Shown one piece after another: positions 41,101 to 53,790 of a stretch of 64,000 nt of DNA (position 1 is the first letter of the stretch; each line of letters starts with the position of its first letter). Made by a program: the position numbers and the translations under genes. The DNA lies in assembly GCF_030463565.1 (NCBI RefSeq), contig NC_134646.1:44077240-44141239 (forward strand), read 5' to 3'. The notes beneath the pieces were generated by a model. It did not search any database and had not been told where the DNA came from. It saw nothing but the letters and a program-made list of their open reading frames with translations. The stretch is from Pelecanus crispus (taxonomy: Eukaryota > Chordata > Aves > Pelecaniformes > Pelecanidae).

Positions 41101-44100
41101 GTACCAGTGGTTATTTTTAATGACTTGCAGAGTCTAGTCAGTTATTTCCTCCCCTTGAACTTCCTAGATCTTCAGCTTTTTTATTTTGTTAAGTGTTTTG
41201 CTTAGGCTTTCTAGTTACAGGAGTAGACTCTGTGCTTACTTTGGGAGGGTAAGGAGGAATAGTAAGTGAAAAAGTGAATTAACTTCAGTCCTAAAGCAGA
41301 CACCCTTTGATAAAAATAACCTTTGCTGTTACTTTTTTCTTGTTTTTTGTATATCTTGATCAAATTTATCTAAAAAGTTAATGAAAGAGGCAGTACTCGA
41401 ATGTCCATTTTGCATGTTCATACTGCGATACAGTATAATGAAGAAACATTTCCTAATTGAAATAGTAGAAGTGTAATTTTACTTCAGTAATATGTTTAAA
41501 CTACAGATGGAGCTACTGAGGTGACTTAATATTTTGACATCCTGCCAGTTAAAATTCAAGTGCTCATTTTCCTGAAAGATAAGTTTGTGTTTGAGTTTCT
41601 TCCACTGTTATCTCCAAATTAGTGTTTTCTGCCAGATTTTTTGGGTTTTGATGTGTTATCTGCAGTTCTTGATCTACTGCAGCTTTTCACTTGAGGTTTC
41701 TGTTATTAATTTGTCTCTTGTGTATGTGTTGGGGTGGGGCGGGAAAAAGCCGTTCTCCATATGCTTCCAAACATGCTCATTTTCTGATTCTGAAAAGTGA
41801 ACCTACAAATTTCCAAAGCGGGTATGTCTAGGAAAGAAAACTGAAGATTATTTTAATTATTATTTGACTTCTTGCTGCTTGTCCTGCAGAAAACTTTTGT
41901 TCTCATATGGAACACTACAAGAATGAATAAACACTTAAAATTATTATCAGGCTTACGTACTTACAGGTTTTCTTCTGTTGTGTGCTGAGACACAAATATT
42001 CCTTTAACTTGTACAGCAAAGCTTATGAGATTGCAGAACACTTGAGGAGACCTAACAATCTGTGCACTGAATATTCATGTTATTACCACAGTCACAAAAA
42101 TCTGACTGTTTATTCATCTCTAACAAATTTTTAAAAAAACTTTGGTTCTTTGAATAGGTAGAGGATGGATTATTTTTAATAAATTTGATCTATGAACCCA
42201 GTGAACTGATCTCATCTCTGTGGTTACGTAACACATTTAAGGTAACTGACCTTCTTGCGTTAACTCTGTTAACTAGGAGCCTTTTAGTAAAGTATTACTG
42301 AATCTTTTTTCTGTAATTTTCAAAATTAAAAATCTCCCATGAAGCCACTTTCTTTTTTTCCTCATAAAGTATACACCTTGTCTTGCTTTCAACCTGATAC
42401 CACTATTTAAACAGTCATAATTTCACTGCAGACTCTCCTGCCAAAACTTGTCTACTGTTTGTAGACCCTGACAAAGTACATGTAATTTTAGAAGTTGTAC
42501 TTGCCAACCAGCTGGAGAGAAGAATATGCAAGTGAGGCGAACTTGCTGTGGATTTAGAACTACTAGCAGTGGTTAGTAGTTAGCGAGTACTTCACTTTCG
42601 GAGGTGTTTGTGGTTCTAGGGCTTCACTGCCTTTTAGGTGTTTTTTGGTTTGTTTGTTTTTTTTTTTTAAATCTCCTTTGGTTAGCGTATATGTTTTTAC
42701 TGAAAAGAAGAAACAAGCTATTAACAATCTTATTAACATCAGAAGTTCACAGGTTTCTCTTAACAGATCTACTTATTTCATCATTCGAAGAAGACCAGAA
42801 TGGCACGGCAACCAGTAATGGTTGGATATGCTCTATCTACAGAAATGGGGTGGCTTCTGCCTAGTACAGCCAAGAAGGTCAGCTGTGAGCCAGATCCAGG
42901 TGTTGACTGCAGATCACTTCAGTCCTTCCTCACCTTGCTGCCGTAACACTGCTGCTTGAGAGGATACGGAGCAAGAAAAAGAGCAAGCCTGTTGTCAGCG
43001 CTCCTAGCCTTGAAGTTTGAATAGCTCTACATAGCACATCTGTCAATTTATCTGGTTGTTACACATACCAAGAAGAGCCCCCAGCCTTTTTTATTTTTTG
43101 GTGAACGAAGACTTGTCATTTCTAACCAGAGTACAGCGAATGGTTTCCTCGTTATCTGGTATTTTCTTCGCTGCTTTGAAGTTTGAAAATCAGTCGTAGG
43201 GAGTGTGAGTAAAGAGGAGCCACCAGGGGTCCCCACGAGATTTCACAAGCAGCGGCCATGCACCTGCCCTGTGTTTTGGAGAGCCTCTGTAGGATTTGTT
43301 TTTTTCCTTGATCTCGGGGGATTTAGTGTGTTTATAAAGAAGTTAGAACTCGATGCAAGGACCTCAAAAATCTGTGGCAGCTGCTGTTATCGAGAAGATG
43401 CTTAGAGTTCAACTGGGGATAGTGGTGCTTTTTTCAGATTCCAGTTTGACAATCTTGAGTTATAATTTTGCCTGTCAAGAATAAATTCTTTTTATGTGCT
43501 TCACTTTCTGCTGCAGTCTGTGCTCTTGTATGCTCTTTGCCTTGGCTTGCAGAGCCTCTTTTCTGTGATGCTTTCTTATTTCCTATATATTAAAGTTTCC
43601 TTTTCATTCTTTGAGTACCTTCAGATCATTCAGATACAAATGTCTTGAACTTGAACAAAATTATCTGAAAGTTCCCCAACTTGGGTGTGACACTGAACTT
43701 ACGAATCTGTGCACATTAGCTAAGGACTGTTCAGTGCATTTCTCTGGAAAGATAAAGAAAAGGAGAATGAGTAACAAGACTTCTGGTCATTCTGGCGGCA
43801 TGTAAAAGCTCTGCTCCATTGTTTGCGTGACCCTCAGGTGACCGCCACGCAAGTCCACATTAAAAAGGAGCAAAATCCTTAAAAAACTGTAAAGAGAAGG
43901 TTGCATACTGCTGTGTCTTTTCATCAAACAGAAAATGAGCATCATGGCCAAAAACTCCACAGACAAAAGTTACGTTGTCTGCAATGGAACCTACAGTCAC
44001 AGTTCCTGCCCTTCAAAAGAGGAGTATGGGTTTTACCTTTCAGGTGTTGTCACAAATTTCAGTGGTGTTCTCATCTGAGTATGATCACAGAAGGAACACC

Positions 44101-46568
44101 AGAGATTTTTTTGCTACGGGGACTCCACATCTTTTCTTTCCTGGACAGAATATTTGCAGCTATACATACTGATCCATTAGTTTAGAAACTAATACTATAT
44201 CTTATGTGTATTTTAGGCTTGTTCCAAAGTGGCAGCCATGGACACAGTTGTTTACCGTGACTTGGCTAAGGATCAGTACTTGCCTGTGAAGCTTAAGCTT
44301 TTGAGTTATGTTTACTTTTCTATTTAGTTCAGGTTCATGCTAAGGGACTATGTTCTTAGGTTTTGGTGGTTTTTTTTTTTTTTTCTTCTTGTTAACTAAA
44401 AACTCCTTAAAGGTCTTACCACTCATGTAGCTGCTTATTACTGTGCCTGTGTGGGAGACTACTCTTCAACTCTGATAGCAGAGTTTTTTCTAATGTATCA
44501 GTAAATGACGTTAGTTTAGTAAGCTTAAATCTGCATTTTTAGCTAATCCAGCCAGTTTTGGTTGAAAACAATTTTAAAGTATTCATGTTAGTAACTTGGT
44601 GAATGTGAAAGAAGCAATCCCTTCCATCAAGTAGGCTAATATTTTTGTGCCATGTAGTCTAAGTCTTCAGCTGTCACAAGTATGGGTAGCCATAGCCTTA
44701 GTGGTTAAAACATTTTAGAGAATGGAAATGAAGTAGTTTTGAATACTTTATACAAACTGAAGTCAGTGCCCTTGATGTTTAGAGTCATATGACTAGAAGC
44801 ATGAGTTCAGTGTTCATCCTGTAACTAGCCTGGCAGTTTTTAGCTTGGTTGGTTTTCTTTTTCTTTTTTTTTTTTTTTTTTTTTTCCCCCAAAGCTGAGA
44901 AGATAAAAAGTGCTATAAAAATGAGTATTTATTATTGATTCTGCTTTTGTGAAGATCAGATATAGTGGTGATATTCTGTATTGGTATGTATCATAAAAGT
45001 GAAAAACCTTTCCAGGCTGTTGTTTTGTTATATTAAGCTTTTATAACTAAGAGCAGTAAGATTCAGTAGAATCTAGAAAGTACATATGAATACTGTTTTC
45101 TTGATACTTTTGTAACAATGTTTCTTGTTAGTCTTAAAGCTAAGATTGTCTTTGTGCTTTACAAGTATTATCCTTTCATGTAGTTTTGTCTGTGTATTTC
45201 TGTTCTTGTCCTTGGCTTTTCTTTCTTGTTTAAAAAATATTTGAGTATGTGTCTCTTTCCTCCATGAACATTGATTTTATTTTGGAAGTAGCTGTGAATG
45301 GAACTAGACTAAGCTTTACCTATGTGTATTTTGGAAAACTGACTTTTTATCTTTTATTCCAAGAGAATGTACTACATAAACTCAAATAGATACTTTTTTT
45401 TTTTAAACTCAAATAGTTTTGGTTAACTGACAGTGCTCCTTTGTGACTTTATTTTTCTAAATATGACCTGAAAATTGATTAAGATCATGTCTCACTAAAT
45501 GACCGCAATAGGAGCGGTCCCGTTCCTGAGATCAGTTAAGTTAGTTTCAGATGGGGTTTTTTTTGAATGCTACAAGGAATCATCTTCTCTGTATTTATTT
45601 TTGTAAGGTTAGCATATGCTTTCCCCAGTTTTTAACAGTTTGGGTTCTTAAGTAACCTTAAGGATTTTTGTGGTCTAAGCTGACTTGAGAGAAGTTCAGG
45701 AAAGCTGCTATTTTGCTTATCTTGCCTTCTGTATTTGATTTGAAGGGTAAGATTTTTTGAGCATTTTATGAAGAAATAAGCTGCTGGTGATCTAAAAATT
45801 ACAGTGAGAAGTTTCTCACAGTTCATTCACCGCTTTTCCAAACCTGAAGTTTGGAAGATGAGTGATGTTCTCATTGTGCTTAACTATCTTCACATGACAG
45901 GCAAAATAAATAAATGGAGGCTAGATATGCTGAGTCTGCGATGAAAATGGGAATGTAATTTTGATGCTGGTGAGACTAAGGATAAAAGAGTGGCCACAAC
46001 ATGGCCTTTGTTTTAAAACTGTTGTAAAAGTCTTATAATTTCTGAGCTCAAAATTGCTTTCTGAAGGGCAGGCTTATTTAAAAAATAAAAAAAGATGACA
46101 CTGCAGTAGTTTAACATAATATGGGAGGTTTGGAATTAAGTGTTCAAAGCTATTCTTGACTGCTTCCATTTTTTGGGCAGCTATTTGGACATATATTCCC
46201 ATATATGGGATCTGTGTTAAAATTTTAATTTAAGTGTGGATGTGGGGAATGTTTCTGCCATATTATTTACCTGTTCTGAAAGTGTATAGTTGGATACTTT
46301 TTTTTTAATAAGATGATGTATATAGAATTCATAGAATCATAGAATGCTTTGGGTTGGAAGTGACCCTTAGAGCTCATCTAGCCCAACCCCCCTGCAGTGA
46401 GCAGGGACAGCTTTACCTAGATCAGGTTGCTCAGAGCCCCAGCCAGCCTGACCTTAAATGTTGCCAGGGTTGGGGCCTTTACCACCTCTCTGGGCAACCT
46501 GTTCCAGTGCTTCACCACCCTCATCGTAATAAATTTCTTCCTTATATCCAGTCTAAATCTATTCTTCT

Positions 46569-47240
46569 TTAGTTTAAATCCATTATTCCTTGTCCTGTCA
46601 CAACAGGCCTTGCTAAAAAGTTTGTCCCCATCCTTCCTGTAGGCCCCTTTAAGTACTGGAAGGTCGCAATAAGGTCTCCGCAGAGCCTTCTCTTCTCCAG
46701 GCTGAACAACCCCAGCTCTCTCAGCCTGGCCTCGTAGGAGAGGTGCTCCAGCCCTCGCATCATTTTTGTGGCCCTCCTCTGGACCCGCTCCAACAGCTCC
46801 ATGCCCTTCTTGTGCTGAGGGCCCCAGAGCTGGACGCAGCGCTCCAGGTGGGGTCTCACCAGAGCAGAGTAGAAGGGCAGAATCACCTCCCTCGACCTGC
46901 TGGCCACGCTTCTTGTGATGTAGCCCAGGATATGGTTGGCTTTCTGGGCTGCGAGTGCACATTGTTGGCTCATGTCCAGCTTTTCATCCACCAGCACCCC
47001 CAAGGCCTTCTCCGCAGGGCTGCTCTCAATCCCTTCATCCCCCAGCCTGTATTGATACTGGGGGTTGCCCCGTCCCAGGTGCAGGACCTTGCACTTGGCC
47101 TTGTTGAACCTGATGAGGTTCACAGAGGCCCACCTCTCCAGCTTGTCCAGGTCCCTTTGGATGACATCTCGTCCTTCTGGAGTGTCCACTGCACCACTCA
47201 GCTTGGTGTTGTCTGCAAACTTGCTGAGGGTGCACTCCAT
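46569..47240 (-). pseudogene. CR1 reverse transcriptase fragment, thumb and C-terminal part
   Basis: Open frame with the CR1 segments [58 protein letters not shown] and [20 protein letters not shown]. The catalytic FADD motif reads FADN, so the second metal-binding aspartate is lost. It is separated from the upstream fragment by a frameshift. Confidence 0.88.
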
Positions 47241-47413
47241 CCCACTGTCTATGTCATTGATGAAGATGTTAAACAGTGCTGGTCCCAGTATGGACCCCGA
47301 GGGTCACCACTTGTCGCTGGTCTCCATGTGGACATCGAGCCGTTGACCACAACCCTCTGGATGCAACCATCCAGCCAATTCCTTATCCACCGAACAGTCC
47401 ACCCATCAAACCA

Positions 47414-47863
47414 CTATCTCCCCAATTTAAAGAGAAGGATGTTGTGGGGGACCGTGTCAAAGGCTTTACAGAAATCCAAGTAGATGACATCCATTGCTTT
47501 TCCCTTGTCCACTGATGCAGTCACTCCTTCATAGAAAGCCACTAGGTTGGTCAGGCAGGACTTGCCCTTGGTGAAGCCATGCTGGCTGTCTCGAATCACC
47601 TCCCTGTCTTCCATGTGCTTGAGCATAGCTTCTAGGAGGATCTGCTCCATGATCTTCCCAGGCACAGAGGTTAGGCTGACAGGTTGGTAGTTCCCAGGGT
47701 CCTCCTTTCTTCCCTTTTTAAAAATGGGCACAACATTTCCCTTCTTCCAGTCAGCAGGGACTTCACCTGACTGCCATGACTTTTCACATATTATGGAGAG
47801 TGGCTTGGCAACTACGTCAGCTGGTTCCCTCAGGACTCTGTGGTGCATCTCATCAGGTCCCAT
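47414..47863 (-). pseudogene. CR1 reverse transcriptase fragment, finger and palm part
   Basis: Contains [60 protein letters not shown] and [14 protein letters not shown], which includes the first catalytic aspartate. It ends in a TAG stop after KLGR where an intact CR1 would continue. Nonfunctional. Confidence 0.88.
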
Positions 47864-50769
47864 AGACTTGTGTACATTGAGGCTCTTCAGGTGGTCTCGA
47901 ACCTGCTCTTCCCTTACAGTGGGAGGGGCTTTACCCCCCTGGTCCCCATCTTGCAGTCCATCTAGTCAGGAGGGGTGAGGAGAGAGGTTGCCGGTGAAGA
48001 CTGAGGCAAAGAAGTTGTTGAGTACCTCAGCCTGACTATTCTTGAGTATTTTATGACAATCACTTTAAAGGTTTTAACTGGTAAGAACCTTCAAAAATCC
48101 TATAATTTGTAAAAAAATTTTCAGCAAATGACTCTTCTATTGCTATCACTGCATTTCCTCTACTGTAGAACACATTTTTATGTGTAAAGATTGTATTGTG
48201 AATTTTCATTTCATCTGCTTTTGTTTTATGTCTGCATAGCATTTCTCACTGGGTGCTGTCCTTGTGTAGGGTTTGCAGGAAGGTATGTGTGGGTTAGGGG
48301 ACAGATGACTGCATTTTAGCTCTTAGTTGTTAGTACTGAACAGAAAAGTTGAATATTGCACTGATTTGGGGGTTTGTCAAGGTGGTTCTTGGTTTGGGAA
48401 AGAGCTCTTCTGTTAACATGATCAATCATTGGGTTTTTTGTTGGTTTGTTTTTTGGTTGTGGGTTTTTTGGTGGTGGGTTTTTGGTTTTGGTGTCCCCCC
48501 CTTTCAAGTATTTAAAGCAGATTTGCAGTTTGGAAGAGTACTTTTAAGTTTTCACTCCACCTCCCTCCCATGCAAATAACAAACTTAAGAAGCCTTTGTT
48601 TCCTGCCACCCCTTTGAGATGTAGAAAAGTGTTTTAATGTGGTTTCATGGGACAGCAGAGCTCATAGCAGAGATTTACAGAATACTCAGATCATCTGACA
48701 GCAAATGTCCTGTAAATCAGACTTCTTACTGTCCTACTCTGTCTTCTCCAGAGACACTTCTCTGTGGTAGAAGTGGTTCCATCAGCTGACTCGCTTCCCT
48801 GCTTGACCTTTTATTTGTAGAGCTTGAAAGATAAGCAGGATGTCTGACGCTTGAGAGCAGAAAAGTGCCTGAGGTACTAGGCTGTGCAGAAAACGACAAT
48901 AGCCTTATATGCTTTTTCTGCTATTGATGTAGCTGTTTCTGTGCTGTTCTCCTTTACCAATGTAGTTCCTGCCTGCATTGTATTTAATTAGATCTTACAC
49001 AATTTGATATACCTGTATGCTTATTACTTTCTTCTCTCTCCCTAGTTGTAACAGTCATAAGACATCCTGCTTTAGCTGCCTGTTCTTTGGTTTTGTTTGG
49101 GTTTTTTATTGGTGTTGTGATTTGTTTTGGGTTTTTTTGTTGTTGTTTAATTTCTTTTAGTGTCAGGCTTCTCTGTTAACCTGCTTTGTAGAAGAATTTT
49201 GGTGAGTCAGGACATCCTGGAAATACCTTAGGAATGGAAGCGTGACGGGTTGGTTGCACCTTTTTTGCTTTACAGTCTTTTCATAGAAGACTTGGGTATG
49301 TGACTTGAGTCAAATTCTTTCCCTGTTCTAAGAGCAAATGAATATCGCTTAGATTTTCTTTTTTTATTCTTACAGTGCATTACTTAACTATTTTTGTTTT
49401 TTTCAAAGATGACCTGACGCATTTTTGAGTCTGCTTTCTGAGGTATCTGGATTGGACTCTGGATCAAAATCATGGTGCTTCATAGAAATAAGTTAAATGT
49501 AATATCCTTAATGCTCTCATTAATCCTTTGTAATGTCTCTTGGATTTTTACAGTAGTCTAGGTTGAAAAAAAAAAAGTCTATTACTTAAACATTTACTGT
49601 ACCTAGTACTTATTGGGAAATCTGGTGTAGGATTTTTTTGTTTGCTTTTTCAGGATATTGGGTTTGGCTGGCATTCAGCCAGTACCTTTTTTCGCCATTT
49701 GCAATTTTTCTTGAGTAACTTCCATCTTTCCCCACTTGCCCTGTAGTGCCCATGTGGGCAGGGAATCAGTGGAATGAATCTGACATTATAAAATGGCAAG
49801 TTGTCTGGTTAGTTCTCTTTTCCCAACTCCGTAAGCATTTGTGCAGGTTCTCTTGCATTAATGCACTCTTCCAGTATCCAGAAAGGATAATCTGCACCAG
49901 ACTGGGTTAGGCATGATACTGGTTCTCTTTTGGCTGTTGTAGCCATAGAAAAAACATTTTCCTGGCTCTTCCTTTTCCTTATTATTATTGCTGTTCCCAG
50001 CAGTCTGTTTCCGAGGAGGAGTCTACTCTCTGTGTCTACATCACTCATTTTCCTTCACTCATGTGAGGCAGATCTCTTACCTGCTAACAGTATTTTAAGG
50101 TCACATGAGCATGCACTTTTAAGTTGTGTTGAATGTTTAATACAGCTCAAGACAGTGCATCCCCAACTTTGTATCCTAGTTTGTTAACTAAACCCTTTTC
50201 TTAAAGGCACACAAGGAAATTTGTTATATGTTGATCTAAGCTGTCCTTCCCCCCATTAATTGCAGGTAGCAATGGACAAATTAGTGACTGGCATGCTCTC
50301 AAGAAGTAAAGTTGTAGTCCTATGCGAAGCTTGTTGAACATGTAACATTCTCATGGTCTTAGTTTCCTGCACTCCTGCCATTGCTGTGTGTTGCTATAAG
50401 GCAGTATCTGTAACACAGTGTCAGATACCAAGCAGTTAAGGTAGCTGACTCTCTGGGAACATGGAGAATTAATGTACAGTTTTTAAGAATCTTGGTTAGG
50501 GTCCTCAAAATGAATGGTTTTGGTGTTACAGCTTTTGCTTGATTGTTGGAGAGGTCTGTCGAGCAATACTACTGCAGCAGGAGACATGTAGTGTTTCAAA
50601 ACAAGAAGAGAAGGCCTGTCATGTAACTGTAGGCATGTATGTGCCAGAGGAGTTCACATGTGCAATCAACCACATTTGTGCAGAGGTGATGCAGGGATTC
50701 TTCGCAGTGTGCTTGGTCTGGCTCTGGAGAGTCTGTTGGGTTTGTTTGTCAGTTACTGACTAATTCTGT

Positions 50770-51351
50770 TGCTCTGCTCTGGTGAGACCCCACCTGGAGC
50801 GCTGCGTCCAGCTCTGGGGCCCTCAGCACAAGAAGGACATGGACCTGCTGGAGCAGGTCCAGAGGAGGGCCACCAAAATGATGCGAGGGCTGGAGCAGGT
50901 CCAGAGGAGGGCCACCAAAATGATGCGAGGGCTGGAGCACCTCTCCTACGAGGCCAGGCTGAGAGAGCTGGGGTTGTTCAGCCTGGAGAAGAGAAGGCTC
51001 TGAGAAGAGCTTATTGTGACCTTTCAGTACTTAAAGGGGGCCTACAGGAAGGATGGGGAGAATCTTTTTAGCAGGGCCTGTTGTGACAGGACAAGGAGTA
51101 ATGGTTTTAAACTGAAGGAGAACAGATTTAGACTGGATATAAGGAAGAAATTTTTTACAGTGAGGGTGGTGAAGCACTGGAACAGGTTGCCCAGAGAGGC
51201 AGTGGAGGCCCCATCCCTAGAAACATTCAAGGTCAGGCTGGCTGGGGCTCTGAGCAACCTGATCTAGGTAAAGCTGTCCCTGCTCACTGCAGGGGGTTGG
51301 GCTGGATGGGCTCTAAAGGTCCCTTCCAACCCAAAGCATTCTGTGATTCTA
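50770..51351 (+). mobile_element. CR1 LINE 3' fragment
   Basis: About 580 bp in sense orientation to CLCN3. It begins in the reverse transcriptase C-terminus ([17 protein letters not shown]) and runs through [14 protein letters not shown] and HWNRLPREAVEAPSLETFKV to the 3' UTR and the terminal GCATTCTGTGATTCT. A stop and frameshift lie near 51003. It carries a perfect 42-bp internal duplication and is homologous to the inverted CR1 at 46.3 kb. Confidence 0.92.
50848..50931 (+). repeat. 42-bp perfect tandem duplication inside the CR1 copy
   Basis: Units 50848-50889 and 50890-50931 are identical, starting CTGGAGCAGG and ending GCGAGGG. The duplication adds 14 codons in frame ([14 protein letters not shown] twice). 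The neighbouring CR1 has one unit. Confidence 0.95.
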
Positions 51352-52867
51352 ATGGATGAAATCTCCTTTTCCATTGTAGACCAGGCTGAAAGTATTGTCT
51401 CAATTATTGGAAGATTTAATCTCTGTAATCCACTGATCTGACATCTTTCTGAAGTGATTAAAAAGACATCCAAAGGTAGAGTTATTTCTCTCATTCTGAA
51501 TAGCAGGTTTTTAGTAAGATTAATTGAAGCTGTGGAATTTAATATAAAGAAAATTATATCTTTCTTTTTTTAAAAGAGACATTTATGATGTTCCACCTTT
51601 ATATTGTAATAAATACTTCTGCTGAGACTATTACAGGAAAATGTCTTTATTAGATGAAAAATCTGTATGTGGCTTCCAAACTTGGTACAATAATTAAAAG
51701 AGTAAGCAGGCTTTAGCCATGCCCTTAGTATGCATCAAACATAACAATGAAGTGTTAACAACAGAATTCGCTACTCGTGCCTCCTTAATTTGTGTCTGTT
51801 AACACTATAGAATCAATTCCCTCTGAGCTCAGGTAAGAGTTCTTGGAGCAGTTTGAGTCTTGAGTTTGGAAGCCTGGGCTTTACACAGAAGTAGTGGTAC
51901 TTTTGGGGTCTAGATTTGCTACGTCTTTGTTTTGATACATTTACAAACAAGTCTGATTGCTAACTGAATGGTGGTCTTTTTCTTGCTTGTTAATTGTTTT
52001 CTTCTTTGTAATAAAAATTACTACATAAGTGAAAAAAATTAGTTTAAAAAGTCAGATATAAAACAGGAAGAGAACACAATAGACTAAAACTTACAATGTG
52101 CTACAGGGAGAGGTTTGTGTCTTGTGCTTTTTGTTTTCTAGTGCTACTTTTATGGGCAAGGCAGGAGAGTTTTCTGTCTCCTTGCAAACCTCATCAGAAT
52201 GTAGGAAAAATCAGATTAATGTTAGAGTAACAAAGATTTACTCAAGCAGGAGGCCAATTGGCAGATGAGAGTCTAGAAAGTAATTTTTGCTGCGTGGATC
52301 AGGTAGAGGAAGGTGATGAACAATGCAGTGAGTGGAAACACTTCTAGGAAGTCCTAGTGTCTAATTTCAGCTGTGCTGTGTGGCTTTCATTTATGATAGT
52401 ACCCAACTGGTACTGGCAGAGTGATATTAACAGGACTTTCTGTGAGCTTAATAATGAAAAAGACCGTTTGTGATCTGACTTTATTTTGGGCATGTTCTTT
52501 GTAGGTACCGTTTTATCGGGAATGCCAGAAATTACACTGTGTGAAAAGTTAGTATCTGTTGAACAGTTTCAAGTATGGCTTCTGAATGAACTATAAATTG
52601 TCATCTGATCTATTTGGAGGAAAAATGGAGATACTTCCATTGTTTCCAGATACAAGCAACTGTATTTTCAAATAGGATATGCTTCATAATATGGCAGCAT
52701 AAAATTTTTTTGGCTGTCCATTAAGGAGCTTTTCTCAGTGGCTGTAAAATGGTAGAAGATCAAGAAGAATTTTCACATAGAGATGAATGGAAGAAATTTA
52801 TTTGAAGAGAGAGTATTTTTTAAATTGTAAATATTCTAAATAATTTTTTAAGGAAATGAGAATGAGC

Positions 52868-53790
52868 AAAACCAAAGGGATCTGTCTTGCCCAATAGCAG
52901 ATCTCTAGCAAAGAGTGTAAGAACAGAATAAGCTTATGCATGTCTCCAGAATGCTCTCCTAGCCTCCAGCGTTTCCACCAGAGGCGTCGTCTTTAATAGC
53001 TTTTAATGTTTTTTTTTTTCTTCAGTGAATTTGTTGAGCTGCTTTATGAACCATTGCATACCTCTACAAAGTGGCAAAGAATTCCACCGCTTCCTTACAG
53101 GCTGTGTGAAGAATCAGCCCTTTTTTCGTTGCTTGTCACCTCACCCCTTTCATTATGACATGTAGGGACTACTGAAAAACAAGGGATGCTCTTCACTTTG
53201 TTCATGCCACTTGTGATTCTGCTGACATCTGTTGTGTCACTTCCTACATTACTTCTTTTCCAGACTGAAGAGTTCTGATCCATTTTGTTGCCCTGTAGAA
53301 GGAAAGCTATTTTGTACTCCATCGTTGTTGTGCTCTTTTGTAACCTGTTTCAGCTCTTCTATAATCCTTTTGGACTTTTGCCACTATGTAAAGTATTTAA
53401 GGTGTAGACAAGCTGTGGATTTATACAGTAGTTTAATGAAGCTCTCTCTCTTAACTGATAATTCTTGTATCAGATTAATCTGGGGACTGTTAGTGCATGC
53501 TGAGTTCTTTCTTGTATATTTATTATTACATTTGTGAATGGTAGTAGTTGGGTCAGAGCCCGTTGTTTTATAAGGTAAATTGGGATTGGTTCTGCTGCCC
53601 CCTCACCACGTGCTGTGATTCATATTTATCTGTACGGAATTTTATCTCATGTTATCACCCAGCTGCACAGTGCTAAGAGTTCCATCTGCAGCTACCCAGC
53701 AAACCTTGTTGCTTTGTTTTTCACACCTTCTCCTAGGTAACTTAGAAAGCTGAGCTGTTTGCCAATACAGGAAAGCTGGCTGGCTGACCT
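52868..53790 (-). mobile_element. Ancient CR1 (L3-like) LINE remnant, about 0.9 kb
   Basis: Read on the plus strand it follows the antisense of an old amniote CR1. The tail comes first (CCAAAGG..TCTGTCTTGCCCAATAGC, then AAGAGTGTAAGAACAGAATA). Next are a 3' UTR segment and TGTGTGAAGAATC, then the reverse transcriptase region (TTTTCCAGACTGAAGAG, TATTTAAGGTGTAGACAAGC, TGTGGATTTATACAGT). Near 53,640 it reads GGAATTTTATCTCATGTTAT. Highly diverged, no ORF, boundaries approximate. It is the best preserved of the old CR1s here. Confidence 0.68.

Larger units (their letters stand above)
46325..48045 (-). mobile_element. CR1 LINE, 5'-truncated, with broken reverse transcriptase
   Basis: About 1.7 kb. 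The 3' end is at the left (ATTCTATG-type repeats at 46325-46345, then the usual CR1 3' UTR). The minus strand encodes a CR1 reverse transcriptase C-terminal half. From right to left: [18 protein letters not shown] near 47860, the [14 protein letters not shown] palm motif near 47450, FADNTKLSG near 47210, and the [11 protein letters not shown] and HWNRLPREV tail segments. A stop follows KLGR near 47415, and a frameshift lies near 47300 where PRGSILGP is broken. Dead copy. Confidence 0.93.

Noticed and set aside
46743-47483. 246-codon plus-strand open frame inside the CR1
   Set aside because: It is the antisense shadow of the CR1 reverse transcriptase frame; antisense of this family is often open.
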